Positions 33,532 through 41,750 of a DNA stretch of 64,000 nucleotides are shown here, one piece after another. The translations under genes and the position numbers were made by a program. Under the pieces are notes generated by a model. The model saw only the letters and a list, made by a program, of their open reading frames with translations. It made no database searches and was not told the origin of the DNA. This DNA is from Verrucomicrobiaceae bacterium. Lineage in GTDB: Bacteria; Verrucomicrobiota; Verrucomicrobiia; Verrucomicrobiales; Verrucomicrobiaceae. The stretch covers positions 124,001 to 188,000 of the forward strand of contig JADJPM010000004.1 in assembly GCA_016713245.1 (NCBI GenBank). Direction: 5' to 3'. Position 1 is the stretch's first letter. Every line of letters begins with the position of its first letter.

Positions 33532-35073
33532 CTATGGATTATCAAACCGCTTCATCGGAGCCGCTCTGCCGTCTTCGATGAGCCAGAGATCTTGGGCGTC
33601 GATGAAATGCCAGTCGCCGTAGAGGGCGAAGAGGTTCGCCTGACGGAACTCGAGCTCCAAACGGACGACTTTGCCGACGAGGGGTTCCAGCGTGGCGTTT
33701 TTCCACGTGAGCGCGTGGTGGAGCGAGTTCGCGTTTCGCATGGGGACGCAGTCATCGAAGCTCAAACCGGGCTGCGGCACGCTTTTGATGTCGGTGATCT
33801 GGAAACGGACCTCGCCGAAGTCGGCGGCGGCATTCACGGCGAGTTGCGCAGACTTGAGCAGCATCGGTTTCGACTGGATGCGGGCGAAGTCGCCGCGGGA
33901 GCGCAGGTGCATGAAGCCATCTTTGCGCACGGTGTGGAGCAGCACGGCGCTGGTGGGCTCTTTCGTGGCATTTTTCGCGGCGCGTTCGCGACCGTGCGCA
34001 CCTTTGTGTGATTCGGAGTAGATGCGCACCTCGGTGTCGGTGGCGATGAGGCTGCTGGGGCGGATTTGGGCGCAACCGTGCTGCGGGATGGGATTCAGCG
34101 CGATGAAGGGCTTCCGCTGGCCGCGGATGAAATGATGGCCGTCGTAGCTGAAGGTGAGTTGCGAGTCGAAGTCGCCGAAGAACTGGTTGTAGCTGTTGAC
34201 CGGCACGCTGCTGGAGTTTCGGAAGGTCCACAGCACGCCGACATAGCCCGGGCCGCTGCGGATCACCGGCATGCCGTAAAAGCCCACCGGGCCGTCCACA
34301 TCGAGCGCGTCGGGTTGCAGATGCAGCGCGGGTTCGCTCCATGTCGTGAAGTCACGCGTCTCACGCAGCGCGAGGCGACGATCTCCCCAACCGGGACGAG
34401 CGGTGAGGACATGCGTGCGGTCGCTCTCGCGAAAGAAACAAAACACCGGCGGCTCCGGTGCCCAGTCATCGGTGGCCCAGTCGCCGTCTTTTTTCACCTG
34501 CCAGTGCAGCCCGTCCTTCGAGACAAGCGTGGCAGCCATGCTCATGTAGCGCTTTTTGCCCTCACGCTTCGCGATGTCGTGCCAGCGATGCTTCGGATCC
34601 GCGAGCGCCTGCTCAAACACCGCGTCCGGGTCCTGCCGTCCGAACATTTTGAATGAGAAACCATCCGCCGCGACGGGATCGTGATACACGCCGCTGCCCT
34701 GCCCATGCGTGAAGGTAAAAACATGATGCGGCGCGAGCTTTCCACCCTCCGGCTGCGCATCCGGCACCGCCAGCGGCTTCCACGCGATGCCATCCTCGCT
34801 CTGCGCGGCCATGATCGTGAACGGACTCCATTTGATCGAGTAAATCATGCGCCACTGACCGCTCGCCGCATCCCGCCACACCGACGGAAACACCATCGAC
34901 CCATCCGGGAACTGCGGGTCCGTGTAAGTGCCCTCCGCGATTGCCTCCGGCGCGGTCTGGACGAGTTCCGTGTTGTTCCAGGCATCCCAACGCGCGAGAT
35001 CCCAAAACGGCAGTGTTTTCTCAGCGGCGACAGCGGTGCAGGTAAGCGTCAGGAAAAGTAGAAGACGAAGCAT
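33532..35073 (-). CDS. Secreted glycoside-hydrolase-like beta-propeller protein
   Basis: 513 residues from ATG 35073 (LRLLLFLTLTCTAVAAE is the signal peptide). The pattern of aromatic- and Asp-rich strands (MVFPSVWRDAASGQWRMIYS, MAAQSEDGIAWKPL, YMSMAATLVSKDGLHW, VGFYGMPVIRSGPGYVGVLW) resembles five-bladed propeller hydrolases of the GH32/GH43/GH68-like group, followed by a beta-sandwich (RQANLFALYGDWHFIDAQDL). Catalytic residues cannot be named with confidence. It lies downstream of a sulfatase and probably acts on the same glycan. Its last 107 bp are duplicated beyond the DUF1016 gene. Confidence 0.65.
   Translation of the reverse strand: MLRLLLFLTLTCTAVAAEKTLPFWDLARWDAWNNTELVQTAPEAIAEGTYTDPQFPDGSMVFPSVWRDAASGQWRMIYSIKWSPFTIMAAQSEDGIAWKPLAVPDAQPEGGKLAPHHVFTFTHGQGSGVYHDPVAADGFSFKMFGRQDPDAVFEQALADPKHRWHDIAKREGKKRYMSMAATLVSKDGLHWQVKKDGDWATDDWAPEPPVFCFFRESDRTHVLTARPGWGDRRLALRETRDFTTWSEPALHLQPDALDVDGPVGFYGMPVIRSGPGYVGVLWTFRNSSSVPVNSYNQFFGDFDSQLTFSYDGHHFIRGQRKPFIALNPIPQHGCAQIRPSSLIATDTEVRIYSESHKGAHGRERAAKNATKEPTSAVLLHTVRKDGFMHLRSRGDFARIQSKPMLLKSAQLAVNAAADFGEVRFQITDIKSVPQPGLSFDDCVPMRNANSLHHALTWKNATLEPLVGKVVRLELEFRQANLFALYGDWHFIDAQDLWLIEDGRAAPMKRFDNP
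33536..33642 (-). repeat. 3' end of the glycoside-hydrolase-like gene (direct repeat A2)
   Basis: The intact copy of the 107-bp repeat described at 32114-32220. It forms the functional C-terminus and ends just before the TAG stop at 33532-33534. Confidence 0.9.
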
Positions 35074-35128
35074 GATGCTGAATACGCAATGGCCTCGGCG
35101 GTCATGCATGGCCAATGGAGTTCAAGGC

Positions 35129-35252
35129 ACTCAATTCTCCTTCACATCCCCGTGCTCGTAGGTCTTGGGCAACGTGTTGGTCCAGGCTTTGAGGCGGGTG
35201 GTGAGTTCTTGGACGAGGTCGGGCTTTTGTGAGGCGAGGTTGTGACGCTCGC
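35129..35252 (-). repeat. Displaced duplicate of the 3' end of the sulfatase gene (direct repeat B1)
   Basis: 124 bp with only 3 differences (about 98% identity) and no indels against 36471-36594. On the minus strand it encodes the sulfatase C-terminus (PDLVQELTTRLKAWTN to KTYEHGDVKEN and TGA). It starts 5 bp after the stop of the DUF4143 ATPase gene, so the ATPase is bracketed by two copies of the sulfatase tail. Confidence 0.92.
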
Positions 35253-35257
35253 TGTGA

Positions 35258-36409
35258 TCAAAACAAACTGCCTGACCATAGTTCAGTCACGAAATCCGCC
35301 ACGCTCAGGATTTCGATGCCGTCGCTTGTCTTCCGGCTTTTGGACTCGCGGCTGACGACGATCTGCTTCTTCACCGATGGATGCTCCAGTTTCATCTCGC
35401 GCAGGCCTTTCAAGTGATGCGTCTGCACCTCGGCGGAGGATTTGCACTCGATGGCGCATTCGAGGTCGTTGATGATGAAGTCCACCTCTGCGCCGGTGCT
35501 AAGTCTCCAGAAGCTGAACTCGGCAAAGCGATCACGATAACTGTTGTAGCAGCATAGTTCGTGGAAGACCCAGTTCTCAAATGCCTTGCCATACAATTCG
35601 CTGCCCGGCTCGATGATGCCGCGACGAGCGAGGAAGTTCACGACGCCCACATCATGGAAGTAAAACTTGTCCGCCAGTGACAGCCGCCGTTTCGGGCGTT
35701 TGCGGTAAGGCGGCAGCATGCGGGCCAGCAGTGTGTCGCTAAGTATCTCGAAATACCCTCTCACCGTCTCGCGGGACACGCCCAGCTCGCGGCCCAGATT
35801 CGTGAAGTTCACCTGCTCCGTGTCCGTCAGCGCCGCCGCATTCAGGAAGTCCGAAAATGGCGGCAGATGTCGCACGAGGCCCTCAGCCATGACCTCCTCT
35901 TTGAGGTAATCGGCCACATAGGCATTGAGCACCGGGCGCGGGCTGTTGCTGGCGTAGATTCTCGGCAACGTGCCGTGGTTAAGCATCCGGTTCAGATCAA
36001 AGTCCGCACCCACCTCATGCGCTGAGAGTCCAAAGAGTTCTCGCCGCAGAGCCCGGCCGCCGAGCAAGTTGCCGTGGCCTCGTTTCAGCTTCCGCGCACT
36101 CGATCCGCAGAGTGCAAAATGGACGCCCGTATTCTCATGCAACCAGTGCGCTTCATCGAGCAGGGCGGGCACTTTCTGCACTTCATCCACCACCACAAAA
36201 CGGCCACCGCTCTTCGCGAGTTCTTCCCGCAGCAGCTCGGGCCGCGTGGCATAGCGTCGAAACTCATCGGCCTTTAGCAGGTCGATCCACACCGCCTCAG
36301 GGTAGCGCTGGCGCAGCAGCGTCGTCTTGCCGGATTGCCTCGGTCCCCAGAGGAAAAAGGTCTCTGTTCCTGGTTCCGGGAGGCTTTGTGCTCTGGTGTA
36401 ATCCGCCAT
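35258..36409 (-). CDS. AAA-type ATPase with C-terminal DUF4143 domain
   Basis: 383 residues from ATG 36409 (an ATG at 36421 or 36439 is possible, but those lie in a palindrome). Walker A GPRQSGKTT at about 22-30, Walker B GRFVVVDEVQK, sensor region FALCGSSARKLKRGHGNLLGGRA, and a C-terminal DUF4143 nuclease-like part (KFYFHDVGVVNFLARRG, LSTGAEVDFIINDLECAIECK). The last Glu/Asp-Lys pattern fits a PD-(D/E)XK fold. These solitary ATPases are widespread, patchily distributed and of unknown role, with proposed links to defence or toxin functions. It is inserted exactly at the 3' end of a sulfatase gene. Confidence 0.9.
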   Translation of the reverse strand: MADYTRAQSLPEPGTETFFLWGPRQSGKTTLLRQRYPEAVWIDLLKADEFRRYATRPELLREELAKSGGRFVVVDEVQKVPALLDEAHWLHENTGVHFALCGSSARKLKRGHGNLLGGRALRRELFGLSAHEVGADFDLNRMLNHGTLPRIYASNSPRPVLNAYVADYLKEEVMAEGLVRHLPPFSDFLNAAALTDTEQVNFTNLGRELGVSRETVRGYFEILSDTLLARMLPPYRKRPKRRLSLADKFYFHDVGVVNFLARRGIIEPGSELYGKAFENWVFHELCCYNSYRDRFAEFSFWRLSTGAEVDFIINDLECAIECKSSAEVQTHHLKGLREMKLEHPSVKKQIVVSRESKSRKTSDGIEILSVADFVTELWSGSLF

Positions 36410-36414
36410 GGATG

Positions 36415-36440
36415 ATTGCATATTGCACGCAATACGCAAT
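36415..36440. promoter_or_regulatory. Palindrome at the start of the DUF4143 ATPase gene, possible operator
   Basis: Four ATTGC/GCAAT blocks arranged as ATTGC-AT-ATTGC-AC-GCAAT-AC-GCAAT, a 26-bp near-perfect palindrome 5 bp upstream of the likely ATG. Symmetric sites of this kind often bind a repressor dimer; the ligand is unknown. Confidence 0.4.
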
Positions 36441-36470
36441 TAGACAATGCCATTTTCAGTCCTATTCTAG

Positions 36471-36594
36471 ACTCAATTCTCCTTCACATCCCCGTGCTCG
36501 TAGGTCTTGGGCAACGTGTCGGTCCAGGCTTTGAGGCGGGTGGTGAGTTCTTGGACGAGGTCGGGCTTTTGTGGTGCGAGGTTGTGACGCTCGC
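36471..36594 (-). repeat. 3' end of the sulfatase gene (direct repeat B2)
   Basis: Intact copy of the 124-bp repeat described at 35129-35252; contains the sulfatase stop codon at 36473-36475. Confidence 0.92.
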
Positions 36595-37855
36595 CGGGGT
36601 CTGTAGCGAGGTCGTAAAGCTCGACCTCGCCGCGAACACGGTGCGGGACGTGGAGCTTCCAATTTTGCCAGCGCAGGGTGGGATCGGCTTTCTCGGAGTT
36701 CACTTTCCAAAACAGTGGCTGCGTGCGGATGTGAACTCCACCGAGGAGGGCCGCGGAGACGTTTTCGCCATCGAAGTCGGTCGCTTTCAATGTTACGCCG
36801 GTGATGGCGCACAGAGTCGGCAGCCAGTCGGCCCCGCTGAGAACGGATTGAGCGTCCACGCGGCCTGCAGGCACTTTTCCCGGCCAGCGAACGATGAAGG
36901 GCACGCGCACGCCGCCTTCGTAGTCGCCATGTTTTCCGCCACGGACCTCGGGACCGGCGTAACCGAGCAGATGATGCGCGAGACGGGCCTTTTCAGGAGA
37001 AAGCGGCTTCTTGGCAGCATTCGCAGCAGTTCGCTCGCGCAGCACGTCCTGCGGCGATGAGGGGCCTTGATCGCTGTTGAAGATGACGAGGGTGTTTTCA
37101 GTGAGTTTGAGTTCATCGAGCTTTGCCAGCAGACGGCCGATGTCCTGATCCATGGAGAAAGCCTCGCCGAGGAAGCGTCGCATGGAGTCATCGACATCGC
37201 CGCCGTGTTTTCGCACGGTGGCAAACTTCTCGCGTTGGTAAGCGGAGAAGTCGGCGTCTTTCACCTTCAGGCTCGCGAATTCATCCACAAAGCGCTGCTG
37301 CGGCTGGATGGGATGATGCGTGATGTGGCCCCACACATTCATGTAGAAGGGCACGTCCTTGTGCTTCTCCAGAAAGGCGATGGCGTTGTCATAGACTCGC
37401 GTGTCCTTGCCTCCATCGACCGGCTTTGGGGCCACATTTTCCTCATCGGAGCCGATCACGTCGATGCCATACGTTCCCGGCGTCATGACCGGCCCGATGT
37501 GCCATTTGCCAAAGTGGCCCGTGGCATAGCCAGCCTTCTTCATCAGCTCCGTGACCGTGACACGATCCCCAAAGCCAAAGCTGGCCGGATACTTCGCAAA
37601 GGTCGCCGGACGTTTGCCTGTCATGAGTCCCGTGCGAGCCGGGCAGCAGGTCACACCGGTCGCGTAGAACTGCGTGAACCGCGTCCCCTCCCGCGCGAGG
37701 CGGTCGATGTTCGGCGTCTTCGCATACGGATGCCCGTAGCAAGCCGGATCACCCCAGCCGTAGTCGTCCGCGAGGATGAAGATGATGTTCGGCCTCGATG
37801 CCGCACTCAGCGAACTGACGAAGCAAAGCGAAAGGAGGCAAAGCAGGCGAATCAT
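36473..37855 (-). CDS. Secreted sulfatase
   Basis: 460 residues from ATG 37855 (signal peptide IRLLCLLSLCFVSSLSAAS); the open frame upstream of this is not convincing. PNIIFILADDYGWGDPACYG gives the metal site. The formylglycine signature is the less common CCPAR (Cys70, C-x-P-A-R form). GHFGKWHIGP and NSDQGPSSPQD follow. Gene order sulfatase then glycoside-hydrolase-like gene was probably contiguous before the ATPase entered. Divergent from the gene at 37973. Confidence 0.92.
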   Translation of the reverse strand: MIRLLCLLSLCFVSSLSAASRPNIIFILADDYGWGDPACYGHPYAKTPNIDRLAREGTRFTQFYATGVTCCPARTGLMTGKRPATFAKYPASFGFGDRVTVTELMKKAGYATGHFGKWHIGPVMTPGTYGIDVIGSDEENVAPKPVDGGKDTRVYDNAIAFLEKHKDVPFYMNVWGHITHHPIQPQQRFVDEFASLKVKDADFSAYQREKFATVRKHGGDVDDSMRRFLGEAFSMDQDIGRLLAKLDELKLTENTLVIFNSDQGPSSPQDVLRERTAANAAKKPLSPEKARLAHHLLGYAGPEVRGGKHGDYEGGVRVPFIVRWPGKVPAGRVDAQSVLSGADWLPTLCAITGVTLKATDFDGENVSAALLGGVHIRTQPLFWKVNSEKADPTLRWQNWKLHVPHRVRGEVELYDLATDPGERHNLAPQKPDLVQELTTRLKAWTDTLPKTYEHGDVKEN

Positions 37856-37972
37856 GGATGTGCTGAACGCGGAGACTGCGCCCGGCTTTCGGGCTTCCTC
37901 TTTCCTCCAGACGCTGGGAACCCCAAAGTGAAGCACAAACATCTCGAGAAACGCGTATGGATTGACTACTTC

Positions 37973-38833
37973 ATGCGAATTCTGCTCTTCTTTGCCCTCA
38001 CGACGGCTCTCCACGCCGCGAAGCCTTTTGTGCCGAATCTCGGCCCGGATCTGCCGGCCATCACGGTCACGTGCGGTGAGGTGTCGCTGCTGCTGCGGCA
38101 GGCTTCGCAATGGACGCCCGGGCGCATTGACTTCCGCGGGCAGGCAATGACGACGGAGCGCAGCGCCTACGGCACGGTGTTTTCGTTTCCTGACTGTGGC
38201 TTCATCGGCACGGCGCATCTCGAAAACGAGCCGGAGCCGCTCAAATCACTCGCCTTCATCCTTGATGGCAAAACGCTCGAAAAGCCCGAAGCCGTGCTGA
38301 AGGGCCAAACCTTCCGTTTCGAGCGCAAATCACGCGTTCGCGACTTCGAGCTCACCTGCATTGTCGAGCTGAAAAACAACCAACTCCACGAAACGACCAC
38401 CGTGCGCACCGCGAAGGCCGTGCCGCTGAAACTGGTGTATCACTTCATGCACGCGTGGGCACCGAGCGTGTCCGCCTTCTGCGCCGGAACGGACGCTGAG
38501 TCTGCCAAAATGCTCTCCGGCCCTTTGAACGATGGCGATGACACCGCGCGGAAGTTTTTCATCAACCAACGCATCGATTGGATGGCCGTGTTTGAGCCGA
38601 AAAGCGGCCAGTTTGGTGTCTCGCGGCTGCTTTCCGCGCCTGAGTTCGGCGGGCACATCGCCATGATCTGGAACGTGCCGGGCTCCTACCGCAAATTTTA
38701 CCTGAAGTGCTTCAACAACGCCACGGTGCCCGCCGGCTTCGAAGGTGCCTGGCGCATGGTGACCGCGTTTGGAGCGAGCGATGCCGCAGGCTGGGAAAAG
38801 GCCGCTCGGGAGCTGGCGCAGGCGTTGAAGTGA
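37973..38833 (+). CDS. Secreted hypothetical protein (beta-rich)
   Basis: 286 residues from ATG 37973 (RILLFFALTTALHAA signal peptide). A much longer open frame upstream is antisense to the sulfatase and is not taken. The mature part is beta-rich with ERSAYGTVFSFPDCGFIGTA, FELTCIVELKNNQLHETTTV and WMAVFEPKSGQFGVSRLL, a pattern seen in DUF-type proteins related to aldose-1-epimerase-like sandwiches, but I cannot name the family. It is divergent from the sulfatase with a 117-bp gap that should hold both promoters. Confidence 0.65.
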   Translation: MRILLFFALTTALHAAKPFVPNLGPDLPAITVTCGEVSLLLRQASQWTPGRIDFRGQAMTTERSAYGTVFSFPDCGFIGTAHLENEPEPLKSLAFILDGKTLEKPEAVLKGQTFRFERKSRVRDFELTCIVELKNNQLHETTTVRTAKAVPLKLVYHFMHAWAPSVSAFCAGTDAESAKMLSGPLNDGDDTARKFFINQRIDWMAVFEPKSGQFGVSRLLSAPEFGGHIAMIWNVPGSYRKFYLKCFNNATVPAGFEGAWRMVTAFGASDAAGWEKAARELAQALK

Positions 38834-38840
38834 GCCGCAG

Positions 38841-40196
38841 CTACTTCCGCCGCACTTCCTGCACATCGAGGGCGGTGAGCTTCCACTCGCCTTTCATGGG
38901 CTGGACGGTGAGTTTGGCTTTGTAGCCGTTGTAGCGGGGATGGGCATGGCCCCAGTGGCCCACGTTGCCGAGCACGCTCCAGGTGCATTCGGCGATGAAG
39001 CCGCCGCTCTCAGGATGCGGGCTGACTTTGTCCACCGTGGCTTCGAAATCGGTGATGAGCACGCGGGTGCCCTCGCGGCCATCGAGGGTGAGGGCGATGA
39101 TGGTTTCGAGATAGAGCTTTCGCAGCAGCTCACCATCCACGCTGCGGGCGAGCACATCATACACGCGGGACTCGATGCGATGATCAAAGGCTCGATAAAC
39201 GTTTCGCAGGAGCGGTGAGACGATTTTCTGTGCCTCGACGTTTTGGGTAACGATCGGCGCGGACTCGCCTCGCTGGAGGGTGATGGTGAGCAGCTTGGAA
39301 AAGAGGACGAGGCCGAAGACCCACACCCCAAAGTAGGGAAGGCCGCCACCGGGCAGGCGGTAATCGCGATGCCAGATCCACCAGTAGAAGGCGAGGCCGG
39401 CGATGATCCAGACGATGCCACCTACCGGCACGCGGATGGGCTGGGCGGGATCAAAGGTGGGCACGGCGGCGAGCGGTGAGGGGCGCAGGCGGCCTTTGTT
39501 CATCCATTGGATGCGCTTGGTGACGCTGTTGGTGATGATCTTTTCGCTCTGCGTGCCGAAGAGCACCGTGACGGGCATTTCCTTGAGGTCATTGATCCAG
39601 CCTTTCCACATCACCTCGACCTGATCCGGCGTTTCATTCGTGGTGAACTGCCACACGAAGCCGAGCATGCATTGATCGAAAGCGAGCTCCTCTTTCTCCT
39701 GCATCGGGATGGTGGCTCCGGGTTTGCCTTTCACAAAGAAGGCAGCGGGCGGTGTGTAGGGCAGGCGGCTTTCGTTTGTCGTCAGCGAGCACCAGTCGGC
39801 GGCGAGCTTTTCCGCATCGGCGATGATTTGAGCCTGCTTTTCGGGTGTCAAAGTCGGCGGCAGGTTGGTTTCATCTGGCGTGAGCCATTTGAAGACGGCC
39901 TGCATGTCGAAGAGCGCCTCCACGCGGGTCTGATACGGCTCGACGTAGAGATAGATCTGCGCCACGCGGCCGGTGACGACCACGCTCGCCTGCGGAGCGG
40001 ATGGCACCGCCGCCGCGGCAGGGGGGGCGGAGGCCTCGGCGGGTTTGGTGGGCGCAGGCTGCGGCGTGTTGCTGAGATCGAAAGGCAGCGGCACGCGGTC
40101 GATTTGAACCTGGGCAACGGCTGCCGAGGCGAAGAGACACGCGATGGCGAGCATCACGAGGCTGCGGGAGCGTGGCAAAGGCAGATGGAGAGGCAT
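38841..40196 (-). CDS. Membrane-anchored hypothetical protein with two central transmembrane segments
   Basis: 451 residues from ATG 40196 with a signal peptide (SLVMLAIACLFASAAVA) and a proline/alanine-rich linker (residues about 45-70). Two hydrophobic segments lie mid-protein (GGIVWIIAGLAFYWWIWH, YFGVWVFGLVLFSKLLTITL). The remainder has no motif I recognise; IESRVYDVLARSVDGELLRKLY is conserved-looking and acidic/basic. Possibly an envelope protein; function unknown. It converges on the gene at 37973 (8 bp apart) and is 23 bp downstream of a Gfo/Idh/MocA gene, likely co-transcribed. Confidence 0.7.
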   Translation of the reverse strand: MPLHLPLPRSRSLVMLAIACLFASAAVAQVQIDRVPLPFDLSNTPQPAPTKPAEASAPPAAAAVPSAPQASVVVTGRVAQIYLYVEPYQTRVEALFDMQAVFKWLTPDETNLPPTLTPEKQAQIIADAEKLAADWCSLTTNESRLPYTPPAAFFVKGKPGATIPMQEKEELAFDQCMLGFVWQFTTNETPDQVEVMWKGWINDLKEMPVTVLFGTQSEKIITNSVTKRIQWMNKGRLRPSPLAAVPTFDPAQPIRVPVGGIVWIIAGLAFYWWIWHRDYRLPGGGLPYFGVWVFGLVLFSKLLTITLQRGESAPIVTQNVEAQKIVSPLLRNVYRAFDHRIESRVYDVLARSVDGELLRKLYLETIIALTLDGREGTRVLITDFEATVDKVSPHPESGGFIAECTWSVLGNVGHWGHAHPRYNGYKAKLTVQPMKGEWKLTALDVQEVRRK

Positions 40197-40219
40197 GCGT
40201 GCGGAGATGAGCAGATGGA

Positions 40220-41644
40220 TCACAGCGCCCAAGGCTTGCGCCACTCTTTGGAGAGCAGTTTCGATGCCGCCGCGTTGTCGGCGATCGTTTCGGTTTTCGG
40301 ATCCCACTTCAGGGAGGTGCTGCCGGTGCGCAGGGCGATGTTCGCGAGATGGGAGATGCTGATGCTGCGATGGCTGACCTCGATGGGCGTGGCGGTGGGC
40401 TTGCCGTCGTAGATGCAGGAGAGGAAGTTGTCCGTGTGATCCTTGCTCTCGTAGAGGTGGATCTCGCCGTCGCGGACTTTGTCACGCAGGATGTCGGGGC
40501 TGCTGGCCTGGATCTTGCCGCGGTTCACGTAGATCCACTTGCCGCCTTCGCCTTCAAAGAAGACGCCGACGTGGTCGAACGCTTTCGTGGAGCCTGCCTG
40601 GGCGTTTTGCGCCTCGACTTCAGGCATCAGTTTCGCCTCGGGGCTGGCCACATGCATGACGACCCCGCTTTCATACACGCACTCAAAGCTGAACTCCGTG
40701 GCGGTGTTGTAGAGCGCGTTCAGATCGAGCTTGCCGCTGATGTTTTTCATCTCCACCGGGCCGGTCAAATCGGTGCCCATGCCCCACTGGGCGATGTCGA
40801 TGTGATGAGCGCCGAAATCGGTGATCATGCCGCCGGAGAAGTTGAAGTTGTGACGCCAGTTCAGCGGCAGCAGGGCAGGGCGGTAGTCCATCTGCTCCGC
40901 TGGGCCAAGCCACATCTCGTAGTCGAAATCTGCGGGCACAGGCGCGGTGTTGATTTGATCGGCCATGCCGTTCCAGTTCTTGTGACCGCCGGGAAGGCCC
41001 ACGCGGACTTTTTGCAGCTTGCCGATGCGGCCATTGCGCACCTGCTCGCAGGCGAGGCGGAAGTACACATCGCTGCGCTGCTGGCTGCCGGTTTGCCAGG
41101 TGACTCCGGCTTTCGCTACCTCATCGCTCATGAGGCGGCCTTCGGCGATGGTGAGGGCCAGCGGCTTCTGGCCGTAGATGTGCTTGCCTTTGCGGGCGGC
41201 ATACACGGCCATGTAGGCATGCCAATGATCCGGCGTGGAGACTTGAACGGCATCGAGGTCCTCCTTCTCCATCATCTCGCGGAAGTCGGCGTAGGCGGTG
41301 CAGCCCTTCACGGGCTTGTGCTCGGCTTTGGAATACGATTCGTCGATGATTTTGCGGCCTGCCTCGCGTCCGCCGGTCTCTTTGCCATCGTAGCCGTAGT
41401 GGCCGTATTCCTTCATCGGGTCCGCCACAGCGATGACCTGGCATTTGCCATTCGAGAGAAAGCTCGGCGTCCAGTCGCCCGCGATGGTGCCCCAGCCGAT
41501 GGCGCCTACGGTGATGCGCTCTGAGGGAGCCGGGCGGCCCGGCTTTCCAAACACCGAGGAAGGCACGATCATCGGAAAACCGAGCGCGGCGGCGCTTTGA
41601 GCAAAGAAACGACGGCGGGAGGAGGTGGGGACGCGGTGGAGCAT
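40220..41644 (-). CDS. Gfo/Idh/MocA-family oxidoreductase, Tat-exported
   Basis: 474 residues from ATG 41644. The start LHRVPTSSRRRFFAQSAAAL is a Tat signal. Rossmann segment ERITVGAIGWGTIAGDW, substrate loop VQVSTPDHWHAYMAVYAARKG, and the conserved EKP is replaced by GQKPLALTIAEG (Gln-Lys-Pro). GGMITDFGAHHIDIAQWGMG matches the second half of the family. Like the copy at 27.4 kb it is probably periplasmic and uses tightly bound NAD. It is divergent from the triterpene-cyclase gene with a 106-bp gap. Confidence 0.92.
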   Translation of the reverse strand: MLHRVPTSSRRRFFAQSAAALGFPMIVPSSVFGKPGRPAPSERITVGAIGWGTIAGDWTPSFLSNGKCQVIAVADPMKEYGHYGYDGKETGGREAGRKIIDESYSKAEHKPVKGCTAYADFREMMEKEDLDAVQVSTPDHWHAYMAVYAARKGKHIYGQKPLALTIAEGRLMSDEVAKAGVTWQTGSQQRSDVYFRLACEQVRNGRIGKLQKVRVGLPGGHKNWNGMADQINTAPVPADFDYEMWLGPAEQMDYRPALLPLNWRHNFNFSGGMITDFGAHHIDIAQWGMGTDLTGPVEMKNISGKLDLNALYNTATEFSFECVYESGVVMHVASPEAKLMPEVEAQNAQAGSTKAFDHVGVFFEGEGGKWIYVNRGKIQASSPDILRDKVRDGEIHLYESKDHTDNFLSCIYDGKPTATPIEVSHRSISISHLANIALRTGSTSLKWDPKTETIADNAAASKLLSKEWRKPWAL

Positions 41645-41750
41645 GGCGAAAGGAAGACGTTTTATAGCGGGGGCCTCCGAGAAAGGGAAGAACTGAAAAC
41701 TGAAAATGGCGTTCCCAAGGCCGCCGCGCCATGCTGCGAGCCTCACCCAC

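Noticed and set aside
37067..37972. Long upstream extension of the secreted protein gene at 37973
   Set aside because: The extension is antisense to a sulfatase, and a proper signal peptide begins at 37973.
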